Of a stretch of DNA of 64,000 bases, positions 52,735-62,706 are shown in pieces. The stretch lies in contig NZ_CP072827.1 of NCBI RefSeq assembly GCF_017916255.1, positions 3,931,501 through 3,995,500 of the forward strand, written 5' to 3'. The notes beneath the pieces are model-generated. The model was not told the DNA's origin. It did no database searches and saw nothing but the letters and a program-made list of their open reading frames with translations. How positions within the stretch are numbered: position 1 is the stretch's first letter; each line of letters opens with the position of its first letter. The position numbers were made by a program, and so were the translations under genes. This DNA comes from Streptomyces mobaraensis NBRC 13819 = DSM 40847 (GTDB taxonomy: Bacteria > Actinomycetota > Actinomycetes > Streptomycetales > Streptomycetaceae).

Positions 52735-53521
52735 GCGGCCGGGCCGTCCGTGATGCGCGTCGCCAGGCCGTCGCGTACGCGCCGAAGCCCGTACGCGAAC
52801 TCCTCGTCCCGCTTCTCGCGCGGGGGTCAGGGCAGCCAACGAGCCGCACAGCACGCGCAGTTGGCGGTGCGTGCCACGCCGGCCGCCCCCTCGGCTGCGG
52901 GCTGCGCGGCCACAGGCCCAGGACCCACTCGCGTCCGGTCCGGCCGCTCCGGGGCACCGCCCTCGGTCACGCCGCCTCGCCGATGCTGGCACGGTCGGGT
53001 CCGCTTTTTCCGCCAGGAGGCCCGCCGTCTCGAACAGCGCGAGGATCCCCTCGGAGAGCCGCACGGCGTTCGGGCCGAGCCGGGTGAGGCCGAGTCCGCC
53101 CAGCGCGAGGGCCGGCCAGGGGTCAGGAGGATCCGCAGCCCGTGCGCGGGCAGCGGCCGGCGGCCTCGCGCCAGTCGGCCGATCCGGCCGCGGCGGGCGC
53201 CTCGATCTCGCCGTACGCCTCGTCCACGACCGACTCGATCAGCTCGTCCTTGGTGGACGCGTGCGGGTACATCGACGTGGCACCGGCGTTCAGCGGGCGC
53301 CGAGCTTCCGCATGCGCAGGGCTTCCGGGCCGTCCGAGCCCAGCAGATCGAGGGCGGCTGGGACGATCTGCTCCCGGCTCAGGACGGGCTGCCCGCGTCG
53401 AGGCCGGCGCGGCGTTCGGCGAGGGCCGGGTACCGGTGGTCTTCTCGACGCCGGCCGACGGCACGGGGTGCTGCCGCGTCGGGATGCGGGGCGCTCCGAA
53501 GGCCGCGTGAGGACCGGACAT
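52735..53521 (-). pseudogene. decayed TetR-family regulator gene with several frameshifts
   Basis: Read in different minus-strand frames, one TetR protein can be followed: VEKTTGTRPSPN, then LSREQIVPAALDLLGSDGPEALRMRKLGA (HTH), then LNAGATSMYPHASTKDELIESVVDEAYGEIEAP, then WPALALGGLGLTRLGPNAVRLSEGILALFETAGLLAEKADPTV, and finally REKRDEEFAYGLRRVRDGLATRI. At least three frame changes separate these parts; one looks like a single base lost at about 53300 (CGC-TGA where CGC-CTG is expected). The gene is not functional as given. It neighbours the TipA-type MerR gene divergently. Confidence 0.85.
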
Positions 53522-53594
53522 GGGGGTGCCCCGACCCTTCCCTCAGACGAGGCGCCATCATGTCACCGGCTCTAGTGGTGAAGGAGGTGCGCGG

Positions 53595-54401
53595 GTGGCG
53601 CGAGGAACCGGAGCGGGCATGGCGGGTGGTGTGGAGTGGACCATCCAGCAGGTGGCGCGGCGGGCCGGGGTCACCAGTCGGACGCTGCGCCACTACGACG
53701 ACATCGGGCTCCTCCCGCCGTCCCGTGTCGGGGCCAACGGCTACCGCTACTACGACGTGGACGCGGTGGCCCGGCTGCAGCGCGTCCTGGTGCTGCGGGA
53801 CCTCGGGCTGAGCCTGCCGGTCATCGCGGAGGTGCTGGACCGGGAGGCCGACGAGGAGACGGCGCTCCAGGAGCAGATCCGGCTGCTGGAGGCCGAGCGC
53901 GAGCGTGTCGACCGGCGGATCAGGGCCGTCCGCCGCACCCTCGACGCCCGCCGCTCGGGGCAGGACCCCACGATGGACATGATGCTGGAGGGGTTCAACG
54001 ACAGCTACGAGGACGAGGTGGTCGCCCGCTGGGGCGAGCGCGCCTTCCGGCTCAGCAACGAGTGGTGGCACGGGAAGGACATGCGGGAGCAGCTCGCCTG
54101 GAAGCGGGACACCGACGAGCTCGTCGACGCCTGGGCCACGGCCTGGCGGGAAGGCGCCTCCCCGCGTTCGGACCGGGCGCAGGCGCTCGCCGCCCGGCAC
54201 GTCGCGTGGCTCGGCGCGATCCCCGGCACGCCGGTGGCCGACGGGGACCGCGAGCAGGCCGGCTTGATGGTGCGCTGTCTCGGGGACATGTACGTCACGG
54301 ACCCCGACTTCGCGACGACGTACGGGTCCGTGGAGGGCGCGGCCTTCGTCCGGGACGCGCTGCACGAGTACGTACGGGTCACCATGTCGTCCGCTCCGTG
54401 A
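53595..54401 (+). CDS. MerR-family regulator with TipAS-type antibiotic-binding domain
   Basis: AAGGAGG (53581-53587) lies 7 nt before the GTG at 53595 (268 aa). The MerR HTH (WTIQQVARRAGVTSRTLRHYDDIGLLPPSRVGANGYRYYD) is followed by a coiled dimer helix and a TipAS-like domain (YEDEVVARWGERAFRLSNEWW ... RCLGDMYVTDPDF). The Cys in RCLGDMYV aligns with the Cys of S. lividans TipA that reacts with thiostrepton. It may activate its own transcription on binding thiopeptide-like drugs. The divergent TetR gene is a pseudogene. Confidence 0.9.
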   Translation: MARGTGAGMAGGVEWTIQQVARRAGVTSRTLRHYDDIGLLPPSRVGANGYRYYDVDAVARLQRVLVLRDLGLSLPVIAEVLDREADEETALQEQIRLLEAERERVDRRIRAVRRTLDARRSGQDPTMDMMLEGFNDSYEDEVVARWGERAFRLSNEWWHGKDMREQLAWKRDTDELVDAWATAWREGASPRSDRAQALAARHVAWLGAIPGTPVADGDREQAGLMVRCLGDMYVTDPDFATTYGSVEGAAFVRDALHEYVRVTMSSAP

Positions 54402-54600
54402 AGCCACCGGGATCCGGGGGCGGGGCCCTCCCCGGCTGGGGGTGTGAGGGCCGAGGCCGGGCGGAAGAAAGCTCCGCCTCTGGCGCCTCAGCCCCCTCCC
54501 CCTTACCTTGGCCCCGGTGGGCACCCCCATCGAACAGCTTGCCGCGTCTCCGGCGGTCAACTCCTGACGTCAGGGGACGACTTCAGACAAGAGGTGAGTC

Positions 54601-56685
54601 TTGTTCCTCCACCGTCACAGACGTTCACCGGGCTTACCGTCCCGCCGGGCCGGACGTTCAGGACGCGGCCGAATATGGTACGGCCGCGTCCGCGTCGCCG
54701 CCGCGCTCCTCGGGCTGACGGCCGGTGCCGTCGCCGCGGGGCCGGCGCTGGCGACGCCCGACGCGGGCCCGCGGGGCCAGCAGCAGTCCCTGGTCCGTCC
54801 GATCGACCCGCAGAACTGGCGCAACCCCGACGACATGACCTGGGCGGAGTACCGCTCGGTCCCCGGGACCCGCTGGGCCGACCCCGCCCTGCAGCCCACG
54901 CAGCGCAAGTTCAAGGGCGCGCTGGTGCTCCTCGACTACCCGGACGAGGAGTTCTCGGTCAGCAAGCCGGCTGGCGCAGGCCGGTTCGGCAACCCCCAGC
55001 CGCCCGCCTCCGGAATCCCCCGCGACCGCGTGCCCGCCTTCTACCGCGACTTCCTCAACAAACCGGGCACCCTCAACCACGGCCACACGATCAACGAGTA
55101 CTGGATGGAGGACTCCGGGGGCCGCTTCGGGGTCGATCTGACGGCGTTCGGGGCGTACCGGCTGCCGTGGAAGTCGTACCAGTACGGGATCGAACCCGGG
55201 ATGAACCCCGGCGCCTGCCCCCGCGGCGACACCTGCGGGAAGGACATCAGGGCCGACGGGAAGCGGGCCTGGGTCGCCGACGTGGGCGCCGACCAGGCGG
55301 GGAAGTTCGACTTCGTCTTCTACCTGACGGCGGGTGTCGACGAGTCGTCCGCCTGGCAGGAGTTCGGGCAGATGAAGTTCCGGTCGGCGGCGGACGTGCC
55401 CGCCGCCTGGGGGCCGCCGTCCCCGCTGGCGTCCGGTGGCAACGCGGCGAAGACCCGGTACGTGCCCTGGACGTCCTGGCAGGCCGCCGCCCGGATCTGG
55501 CCGAACGCGGCCGACGGCTCGTCCACCCAGGCCGAGAGCTCCGGCATGGCGACGTTCGCCCATGAGCTCAGCCACATCCTGGGCATCGGGGACAACTACA
55601 ACAACCCCTACGGGACGCCCCTGAGCCGTAGTTACACCGGGATCTGGGGGATGCTCTCGCGCGGCTCCTTCAATGGACCCGGCGGCCCCCACACACGATG
55701 GCGGATCCCCGCGACCGCCGGCGGCTCCATGGGCGCCCAGCACGTCCTGCGGGACAAGATGAAGCTCGGCATCGTGGACGACAAGAACGTCCTCCGCCTC
55801 GACCGCGACGACCTCAAGAACCAGGGGCTCATCGTGGCCCGCGTCACTGCCCGCTCCGCACCACCCGGTGACAAGGGCCTCTCCGGCATCAACGTCAGCA
55901 TGGGCCGCGACCTCTCCCCGGCCTGTGACCGCGCCAAGGACCCGCTCTGCGACGGCGGCGGCTACGACAACTACACCGTCGAGGTCGTCGACCGCATGGG
56001 CATGGACTCCTTCACGCCCGACCACGGCGTGCTGATCAGCAAGACCAAGAACGCCGACCGCGCCCCCTTCGCCTGGGTGATCGACGCCCACCCCGAGGAC
56101 ATCGGCATGGTCGACTTCAAGCGTCCCGACGGCACCCTCCAGAAGATCACCATGGGCGACTACCGGCAGCTCAGCGACGCCCTGTTCCACGCGGGCGCCG
56201 ACTCCGGCAGTTCCTACGAGTACGTGGACCAGGCCAACCGCCTGCACTTCTACGTCCTCGACATCCAGCGCGACGCGACCGGCGTCCTCTCCTACAGCGT
56301 CGGCGTGAAGTCGCTCGACGGGACCGGCCCGCAGGCGCGTGGTGCCGCGCTGGGCCGCGGTACGGCGCAGGGCCGGCCGGTCGACGGCCGGGCCCGGTGC
56401 ACCTTCGACCTCGCCAACACGGGCCGCCCAGCGGAGGCCGACGACGGCTACCGCTCGTCCGACGTCTACCGGCTCTCGGCCACCGCCTCCGGCCGCGGCT
56501 GGACCGCCTGGCTCCCGAACCGCCTCGCGACCGCCCGGGCCGGCGCGTCCGTGCCGGTCGACGTGTCCGTGGCGGCCGCGCGGGACGCCGCGCGCGACGG
56601 GAAGATCACCCTCACGGCCCGTTCGGAGAGCGACCCCGGCCGGACCGCGACGGCGATCTGCACGCTCCGCAAGTCGGGTCGGTAG
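54601..56685 (+). CDS. secreted M6-family metalloprotease
   Basis: The TTG at 54601 follows GAGGTGAG. The 694-aa protein has a basic N-terminus with signal sequence (VRVAAALLGLTAGAVAAGPALA) and the zinc motif H321-E-L-S-H325-ILGIGD, as in immune inhibitor A-like M6 proteases. A C-terminal beta-rich domain (residues about 590-690) resembles NEW3-type modules seen in other extracellular enzymes. It is probably released. It forms a convergent pair with the cupin gene. Confidence 0.88.
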   Translation: MFLHRHRRSPGLPSRRAGRSGRGRIWYGRVRVAAALLGLTAGAVAAGPALATPDAGPRGQQQSLVRPIDPQNWRNPDDMTWAEYRSVPGTRWADPALQPTQRKFKGALVLLDYPDEEFSVSKPAGAGRFGNPQPPASGIPRDRVPAFYRDFLNKPGTLNHGHTINEYWMEDSGGRFGVDLTAFGAYRLPWKSYQYGIEPGMNPGACPRGDTCGKDIRADGKRAWVADVGADQAGKFDFVFYLTAGVDESSAWQEFGQMKFRSAADVPAAWGPPSPLASGGNAAKTRYVPWTSWQAAARIWPNAADGSSTQAESSGMATFAHELSHILGIGDNYNNPYGTPLSRSYTGIWGMLSRGSFNGPGGPHTRWRIPATAGGSMGAQHVLRDKMKLGIVDDKNVLRLDRDDLKNQGLIVARVTARSAPPGDKGLSGINVSMGRDLSPACDRAKDPLCDGGGYDNYTVEVVDRMGMDSFTPDHGVLISKTKNADRAPFAWVIDAHPEDIGMVDFKRPDGTLQKITMGDYRQLSDALFHAGADSGSSYEYVDQANRLHFYVLDIQRDATGVLSYSVGVKSLDGTGPQARGAALGRGTAQGRPVDGRARCTFDLANTGRPAEADDGYRSSDVYRLSATASGRGWTAWLPNRLATARAGASVPVDVSVAAARDAARDGKITLTARSESDPGRTATAICTLRKSGR

Positions 56686-56700
56686 TAGCGGCGTTGGTAC

Positions 56701-56737
56701 GGGTGAGGGGCGGCGCGGGCCGCGCCGCCCCTCACCC
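56701..56737. terminator. bidirectional terminator, 17-bp perfect stem
   Basis: 56701-56717 pairs with 56721-56737 around GGC, between the convergent M6 protease and cupin genes. Confidence 0.85.
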
Positions 56738-56748
56738 CCGCCCCGCGG

Positions 56749-57315
56749 TCAGCCGGTTTTGAAGGACTTGCGCAGGGACGCCCGTTCCTCCCAGGAGTCC
56801 GCTCCCGGGCCCTTGGCCATGTCGGCGAAGAAGCTGTCGTGCCGGACGAGGAACTCGGTCCGTTCCTCGTCGGTCATCGAGCCGAGGTGTTCCAGGCCCT
56901 CGAAGTACGCCTCGCGCGCGCCGCCGGGCGCGAAGAGCATGAGGAACTCGGCGGGCTCGCCGGAGATGTTGCCGAAGGAGTGGACGCCGCCCGGGGGTAT
57001 GTAGAGGTAGTCGCCCTGCGAGGCGTCGAACCACTGGTCGCCGTCGAAGACGTGGATCTCGCCCGACAGCACGTAGAACGCTTCGGACATGGTCTTGTGG
57101 AAGTGCGGGCTGGTGCCGCCCACGGCCGGTCCCATCCGGTTCTTGTAGAGGCCGAACAGGCCGTCGGTGGAGAGCCGGGTCGAAAGGTAGTGGTACGTGT
57201 TCCCGTTGGGGGCCGTGTACTCCGGCGGGGCGTCGGCGCGGCGGAAGGACGCCGAGATCTCGCCCTCGTCGCCGTCGTAGCGGATCTCGGGGTAGTCGGG
57301 GGACAGGAAGGACAC
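56749..57315 (-). CDS. cupin-domain protein
   Basis: The 188-aa protein has cupin motif 1 (H71-x-H73-x4-E78-x-F) and motif 2 (PPGGVHSF, His112), so a metal site is intact. A helical C-terminus follows. It lies 10 bp behind the TetR gene in one operon. Dioxygenase or isomerase activity is possible; the substrate is unknown. Confidence 0.9.
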   Translation of the reverse strand: MSFLSPDYPEIRYDGDEGEISASFRRADAPPEYTAPNGNTYHYLSTRLSTDGLFGLYKNRMGPAVGGTSPHFHKTMSEAFYVLSGEIHVFDGDQWFDASQGDYLYIPPGGVHSFGNISGEPAEFLMLFAPGGAREAYFEGLEHLGSMTDEERTEFLVRHDSFFADMAKGPGADSWEERASLRKSFKTG

Positions 57316-57325
57316 CGTGTGCTCC

Positions 57326-57991
57326 TCAAGATGTGGTTCGGTCGGGGGCCGGGGGCGGTGCGTAGAGGTGGAGGAAGGCGCGTACGCCGTCCGTGACGAT
57401 CTCCTCGACCTCGGCGTCGGGCAGCGGGACGGCTCCGTAGTACGAGCGCATGAGGACGTCGTTCATGGTGAGCGTGTTGAGGCGGTGGGCGGCCCGTGCC
57501 GCGTCGTCGAAGGCCAGCAGCCCCCGTTCGGCGATCTTCTCCAGGTAGGGGGCCAGCCGCAGGTGGGCGGTGGGCGGGCCGTGAGCCGCCCAGGTCTCCA
57601 GGAAGGCGGCCGGCAGCCGGCTCGCCTCGGTGTGGATGGTGCGGACGAGCGCGAAGTGCTCGGGGAACTCGGTCACCGACCGGGCGCGGTCCAGGCAGAA
57701 GGCCGTGAGGTCGTCCTCCAGGTCGACGATCTTCCGCAGGTGCCGTTCCATCAGCGCCCGTACGGTCTCCGTGACGGCGTCGGCGCCCTCGACCGCGACC
57801 GAGCGGAACAGGTCCTCCTTGTCCGCGTAGTGGTTGTAGATGGTGCGCTTGGCGACGTCCGCCTCCAGGGCGATGGCGTCCAGGCTCGCGCGCGCGTACC
57901 CCTCCCGGCCGAACACGCGCCTCGCGGCCTGGGAGATGGCCCGGCGCTTGTCGGGCAGACCGCGTGAACGGGGGTGTGCGGTGGGGGACAT
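57326..57991 (-). CDS. TetR/AcrR-family regulator
   Basis: The 221-aa protein has the HTH at about 17-60 (ISQAARRVFGREGYARASLDAIALEADVAKRTIYNHYADKEDL). The C-terminal domain is of the AefR-like TetR_C type. First gene of the operon with the cupin; it probably autoregulates the pair. Confidence 0.92.
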   Translation of the reverse strand: MSPTAHPRSRGLPDKRRAISQAARRVFGREGYARASLDAIALEADVAKRTIYNHYADKEDLFRSVAVEGADAVTETVRALMERHLRKIVDLEDDLTAFCLDRARSVTEFPEHFALVRTIHTEASRLPAAFLETWAAHGPPTAHLRLAPYLEKIAERGLLAFDDAARAAHRLNTLTMNDVLMRSYYGAVPLPDAEVEEIVTDGVRAFLHLYAPPPAPDRTTS

Positions 57992-58629
57992 GGGGTGCTC
58001 CTTGGCGGTCGGGGCCGCATGGTGGTCATGGCGGCGAGCGGTGCATCAGGCGCCCTGCGCAGGGGGTTTGGCGGTTTAGTTGTTGATCTCCCGTAGGGGA
58101 CAGGGGCGTTGGGCCGCGCCGCACGTTACACAGCGTCGGTACGTTACTCAACCGTTCGGTGCAATGGATGCACTGGGTAGTGCAACCCGCGGTGGCGGAA
58201 GGGGGCGAACGGCCCTCATGGTGTCCCTGTAGTGCTCACCCCTGTCCGTGAGCTGAGGGTTTGGGCGCTTATCGGGGGTGCGATTAAGTCAAGATTCACC
58301 TGACCCTTGCCCGGACGGTTGCCCGGATCCGGTGCATGATTTTGAATCGCAGACAACGGGCGGTAACGGCCGTCACACAGATAAAGAGCATTCCGCTTGG
58401 TGCCGGTGGTGACCCTCCCGGACGCGGTCCGGGTAGGCGGGGTGACCCCGGAGGGCAAGACCGGCCGAGCAGGTCGGAACGGTGTGTGGTCAGTGTCCGG
58501 AAAGCGATGGCGGCGACGACCCCGCCCCCTCCCGACGGAGCTTCCGTGGGGCGGGCGGGCAGCCGTGGTCCGCGGCGGACTTGGCCGGGCGCGAGCGGGC
58601 GCCCGGTAACGGGGAGAAGAGGCGCACAG
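57992..58629. other. 638-bp promoter-rich interval before the SnoaL-like gene
   Basis: It contains the palindrome TGCACT-GGGT-AGTGCA at about 58169-58184 and CGGTAACGGCCGTCAC at about 58359-58374, either of which could bind a regulator. No gene is supported. Confidence 0.4.
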
Positions 58630-59049
58630 ATGCGGGACAGCCGGCAGCGAAACGATTCCGACCTGCGAAAACACCGTGAGGAGCTGGTTCTCAGACACAC
58701 CGCTGCGGTGATGTCGAGCGCCGGGCGCGGGCCCGGCGGCGTCTGCCGCGTGGTGCCCTTCGACGAGCAGCCGCTGGTCGGGGACGACGCGGTGCGCCGG
58801 CACTTCGAGGCCATGCTGGCGGCCTTCCCCGACCTCGAACACGAGGTGCTGGCCATCCACCACACGGCCGACGTCGTCATCCTGGAGAGCCGGATCAACG
58901 GCACCCAGGCGGCCGACTGGCAGGACATCCCCAACCGCGGCAAGCGCATGGAGCTGCCGGTGGCCGTACTCTCCCAGTTCGACGGGGAGTTCCTCGTCGA
59001 TGGGACGCTGTACTACGACCGCGTGGTGGCCGCGCGGCAGCTGGTCTGA
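58630..59049 (+). CDS. SnoaL-like (ester cyclase/NTF2-fold) protein
   Basis: GGAGAAGAGG precedes the ATG at 58630 (139 aa). The fold is visible in LVGDDAVRRHFEAMLAAFPDLEHEVLAIHHTADVVILESRINGTQAADWQDIPNRGKRMELPVAVLSQF, the SnoaL-type pattern. Such enzymes close polyketide rings or hydroxylate, but many are uncharacterised. It starts a rightward group with a type II thioesterase and a LuxR regulator. Confidence 0.85.
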   Translation: MRDSRQRNDSDLRKHREELVLRHTAAVMSSAGRGPGGVCRVVPFDEQPLVGDDAVRRHFEAMLAAFPDLEHEVLAIHHTADVVILESRINGTQAADWQDIPNRGKRMELPVAVLSQFDGEFLVDGTLYYDRVVAARQLV

Positions 59050-59072
59050 AGCGTGGGACGGGGGGTGCCTGC

Positions 59073-59849
59073 GTGATGACGCCGTACCTCACGCCGGCGG
59101 CGGGTGAGCGGTCGTCGGCGGGGCTGGATCTGTTCTGTCTGCCGTGCGCCGGGGGTGGCGCCTCGGCCTACGAGCGGTGGCAGGAGCGCCTGGACGCCCA
59201 CGGCGTCGGGGTGCGCGTGCTGCCCGTCCGGCTGCCCGGCCGCGAGGAGCGGGCGCACGAGCCGCGGTTCACCCGGCTCGCCGACCTCGTCGCCGAGCTG
59301 GACGAACAGCTCGACGAGGCGCTGTCCCGGCCGCACGTGCTGTACGGGCACAGCATGGGCGCGTTCGTGGCCCACGCGCTGACGCTGGCCCGGCAGCGGC
59401 GGGGTGCCGCGCCGCCGCGCGCCCTGGTGCTCAGTTCGCACCGCGCGCCGCACGTACGGCCGACCCGGATCCTCGATCCGGACGCCGACGACGAGACGCT
59501 CGCCGACGCCCTCGCCGAACTCGGCGGCATTCCCCGGGAACTGGCCCGGAGGCGGCGGTTCCGTGCCGCGTACATGCCGCTCGTCCGGGACGACCTGCGG
59601 CTCTGTACGGGCTGGGTGGAGCCGGCGGACATCGAACCGCTGGCCGTTCCGCTGCACCTGTTCGCCGGGGCGGACGACCACCTGGTGCCCGTACCGGCGA
59701 TGGCCGCGTGGCGGGACCACGCCGGCCGGGGCAGCGAGCTGCGGGTCCTGCCGGGCGGGCACTTCTTCGTCCGCACGCACACGGAACGGCTGCTGCGCGA
59801 ACTGGCGGCCGTGGTGGCACGGTACGCCCCGCCGCTTCCGGTGGTCTGA
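59073..59849 (+). CDS. type II (editing) thioesterase
   Basis: The 258-aa alpha/beta hydrolase has LFCLPCAGGGASAY at the N-terminus and GHSMG (Ser94). Asp lies in GADDHLVP and His in LPGGHFFVRT. These are the hallmarks of TEII enzymes, which clear misprimed carriers of polyketide synthases and NRPS. It lies 24 bp after the SnoaL gene and 28 bp before the LuxR gene, so probably one transcript. Confidence 0.92.
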   Translation: MMTPYLTPAAGERSSAGLDLFCLPCAGGGASAYERWQERLDAHGVGVRVLPVRLPGREERAHEPRFTRLADLVAELDEQLDEALSRPHVLYGHSMGAFVAHALTLARQRRGAAPPRALVLSSHRAPHVRPTRILDPDADDETLADALAELGGIPRELARRRRFRAAYMPLVRDDLRLCTGWVEPADIEPLAVPLHLFAGADDHLVPVPAMAAWRDHAGRGSELRVLPGGHFFVRTHTERLLRELAAVVARYAPPLPVV

Positions 59850-59877
59850 AGCGGGACTCGACAGAGGGAACGGCGAC

Positions 59878-62445
59878 GTGAGGAGCAAGGAGGCTGCTCG
59901 CATGCTGGTCACGGAGGGGTCGGGAGAGGCCGGCGGGGTGGGAAGCGGCCGGTGTGGGGGAGAGGGCGGGGGTGGGGACGCTCCCCGGGGGTTCGCTCCG
60001 GGAGCGTTCGCCCCGGAAGGGGAAATACCGGAAGGGTTCGCCCCGGATGGGGACGTTCCTAGGGGGCGGGACGCCCCTGGGGCACCCGTTCCCCACGGGA
60101 CGGTCGTCCCCGGGGCCGTCCCACAGGGGTTCGCCCCTCACGGGCCCGGCGATCTCGGATTCGGTGAACTCCTCGGGCGGGAGGGCGAACTCCGACGCGT
60201 ACGGGCGTGGTTGGCGCGTCCGGCGGCGCGAGCGCGGCTGCTCACCCTGACGGGTCCCGCCGGAGTCGGCAAGAGCCACCTCGCGCATGCCGCCGTCACG
60301 GCCGGGGGTGACGGCGGGGTGGAGGAGGCCGGCGGATTTCTGGGCCTGTCCCCACCCCCACCGACGATCTGGGTCGACCTCGCCGACGCACCGGACGCCT
60401 CCGCCCTCTGGACGCGCCTGGGCGCCCGCGACGCCCACGAGGCGGCCGGCCGGATAGCGGACGGCGGCCTGCTGCTCGTCCTGGACAACGCCGACCGCCT
60501 GGTCGCCGACATCGCCCTCGACGTGGCCGCCCTGCTGCGCTCCTGCCCGGGCCTGCGCACCCTCCTGACCAGCCGCGTCCCCTTGGACATCCGCGCCGAG
60601 CGGATCCTCCCCGTCGGCCCGCTGCCCACCGGCCCCGGCTCGCCCGCCGAGGCCCTGTTCGCGGAGCGGGTGCGTCCGTACCACCGGCCCGGAGTCGACA
60701 GCGGGCCCGGGCAGCTCGCCGTGGGGGAGATCTGCCGGCTGCTGGACGGGGTCCCGCTGGCCGTCGAGATGGCCGCGGAGGCGGTCGGTACGGAGGGGCC
60801 GCGCGCCCTGCTCGAACGCCTGGAGCGCGGCGACTGCGACCCCGGACGCCACCGGGCGCGCGACACCCCCGAGCGGCACCGCAGCGTCGCCGCCGCCCTG
60901 ACCTGGGCCGCCGGGACGCCCGCGGAAGGGGACGCGGCGCTGCTGCGGGCCCTGTCGGTGTTCGACACCTACGTCGACCCGGTCGCGGTCCGGCGCGTCA
61001 CCGGGCTCGGCCACGCCGCCGCGGTCGCCGGTATCGACGCGCTGCTGCACAAGAGCCTGCTGCTGAGCGCTCCCGGGCAGGACGGCGAACCGGAACTCCG
61101 CCTCACCTACATGGCCCGCGCCTACCACCGGGCCCGGCTGGCCGCCGACCCCCGCGAGCTGCGCCGCGTCCTCGACGGGCACGCCGCGCACTGGTCCGCG
61201 TACGCCCAGGACACGGCGGAGGCCCTGCGCGCGGGCCGGCACCTGGACCAGGTCCTGCCCGCGGTCGCCGCCCGACTCCCCGACATCCTCAGGGCGGCCC
61301 GCCACCTGACGTCCACCGGCGACCACCTCGCCGCGCTGCGCCTGACGACCGCCCTGGAGGTGCCGCTGCTACGGCACTGCCTCGCCCCGGAGGCGGCGCA
61401 CGAGGCCGAGGCGACCGCCGACGCGTGGGCCGCGGAGACGGCCGGCCGGCCCGCCGCCCGGGCCGCGGGCGGCGAGGTGGCGGCCGGGGCGCTCGTCGCG
61501 GTCGGGCGGTGGGCCGTCGACCGCGGGGAGTACGCCCGCGCCGCGCGGGTGCTGGAACGGGCGGAGACCGTCGCGGCCGAACTCCCCGTCGCCCGCGCGC
61601 GCGTCGCGGTCGCCACGGGCGAACTCCTCCGCCGTCGCGGCGAGTCCGCGCTCGCCGTCGGCGTACTGGACCCGGCCGTGCGCCGGCTCGACGCCGAGGG
61701 CGACCGGCGGACCGCCGCGCTGGCCCGGCGCGCCCTGGCCCTGCTGCGGGCCGCGCACGCCGACCCGGAGGCCGAACGGCCGCTGCTGCGCGCCCTGGAC
61801 GACGTACCGGACGACGCCGCGCTCCGGGCGTCGCTGCTCACCGCGCTCGCCCGGGTCCGGCGGGCGCTCGGGCGGGACCGGGAGGCGCACGAGACCGCCC
61901 GGGAGGCGGCCCGGCTGCTCATGGGCATCGGCGACCCCGCGCAGGTGGCCGAGGCGCTGGAGACCGTGGCCGTCACCTCCGGCGGCGCGGACGGCGACGA
62001 ACAGCGGCGGCACGCCGTCGCCCGGGTGCTGGCGCACGCGGAGGCCGTCCGGCGCCGGTACGGCGTCGTCCCCGACGGCGACGACGCGGCCGGCGAGCTC
62101 GCCCGGGACCTCGCACGGAGCCCCACCGCCCGCCCGCTGCGGGAACTGCGCCGCGACGCGGAGCGGGTGTCCCTGCACGACGCCCTCGTCGCCGCCCTGT
62201 TCGCCCCGCCCCCGGCCGACGGACCCGCGCGCACGGCCCGCCGGGGCACCGCCCCGCACGGTCTCACCCCACGGCAGCACCAGATCGCGCTCCTGGTCGC
62301 GGAGGGCCTCACCAACCGGCAGATCGCGCGGCGGCTGGGGATCTCCGAGTGGACGGTGACCAATCATCTGCGCGTGGTGATGCAGAAGTTGGGGTGCGCG
62401 TCACGGGTGCATGTGGTGCGGGCGGTGCAGGGGGGTACGGCGTGA
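59878..62445 (+). CDS. large LuxR-family ATPase regulator
   Basis: GAGGGA lies before the GTG at 59878 (855 aa). The N-terminal 85 residues are low complexity (GFAPGAFAPEGEIPEGFAPDGDVP). An AAA/NB-ARC-like ATPase follows with Walker A GPAGVGKS at about 126-133, DNADRL and TSRVPL. Helical repeats occupy 330-780. A LuxR HTH ends the protein (LTPRQHQIALLVAEGLTNRQIARRLGISEWTVTNHLRVVMQKLGCASRVHVV). It looks like a pathway-specific activator of the neighbouring biosynthetic genes. Confidence 0.92.
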   Translation: MRSKEAARMLVTEGSGEAGGVGSGRCGGEGGGGDAPRGFAPGAFAPEGEIPEGFAPDGDVPRGRDAPGAPVPHGTVVPGAVPQGFAPHGPGDLGFGELLGREGELRRVRAWLARPAARARLLTLTGPAGVGKSHLAHAAVTAGGDGGVEEAGGFLGLSPPPPTIWVDLADAPDASALWTRLGARDAHEAAGRIADGGLLLVLDNADRLVADIALDVAALLRSCPGLRTLLTSRVPLDIRAERILPVGPLPTGPGSPAEALFAERVRPYHRPGVDSGPGQLAVGEICRLLDGVPLAVEMAAEAVGTEGPRALLERLERGDCDPGRHRARDTPERHRSVAAALTWAAGTPAEGDAALLRALSVFDTYVDPVAVRRVTGLGHAAAVAGIDALLHKSLLLSAPGQDGEPELRLTYMARAYHRARLAADPRELRRVLDGHAAHWSAYAQDTAEALRAGRHLDQVLPAVAARLPDILRAARHLTSTGDHLAALRLTTALEVPLLRHCLAPEAAHEAEATADAWAAETAGRPAARAAGGEVAAGALVAVGRWAVDRGEYARAARVLERAETVAAELPVARARVAVATGELLRRRGESALAVGVLDPAVRRLDAEGDRRTAALARRALALLRAAHADPEAERPLLRALDDVPDDAALRASLLTALARVRRALGRDREAHETAREAARLLMGIGDPAQVAEALETVAVTSGGADGDEQRRHAVARVLAHAEAVRRRYGVVPDGDDAAGELARDLARSPTARPLRELRRDAERVSLHDALVAALFAPPPADGPARTARRGTAPHGLTPRQHQIALLVAEGLTNRQIARRLGISEWTVTNHLRVVMQKLGCASRVHVVRAVQGGTA

Positions 62446-62466
62446 GGGGTTTGGGTGTTCAGGGCG

Positions 62467-62547
62467 GTCCTGTCCCTCGCGTCCTGTCCCTCACGTCCTA
62501 TCCGTCTCGTCTTGCCCGTCTCGTCCTGCCCGTCGCGTCCCATGCCG
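62467..62547. repeat. short CGTCCTGTCCCTC-like tandem repeat
   Basis: Five to six variants of a 13-16 bp unit (GTCCTGTCCCTCGC / CTCGTCCTGCCCGT) follow the LuxR gene. Non-coding. Confidence 0.7.
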
Positions 62548-62706
62548 GAGGGGGCGCCCCCGAGGCGGAAACCGCCACCGAGCGCGCCCCCGAACGGACC
62601 TGTGCGGACCTCTCCGGATTCCCGCCGGAGCCCTGGCCGACCTCTCCGGGCCCTCACCGGAGCCCCTACGGCCCACCGGATCCCCGGATCCGGACACGTG
62701 CCCGGC

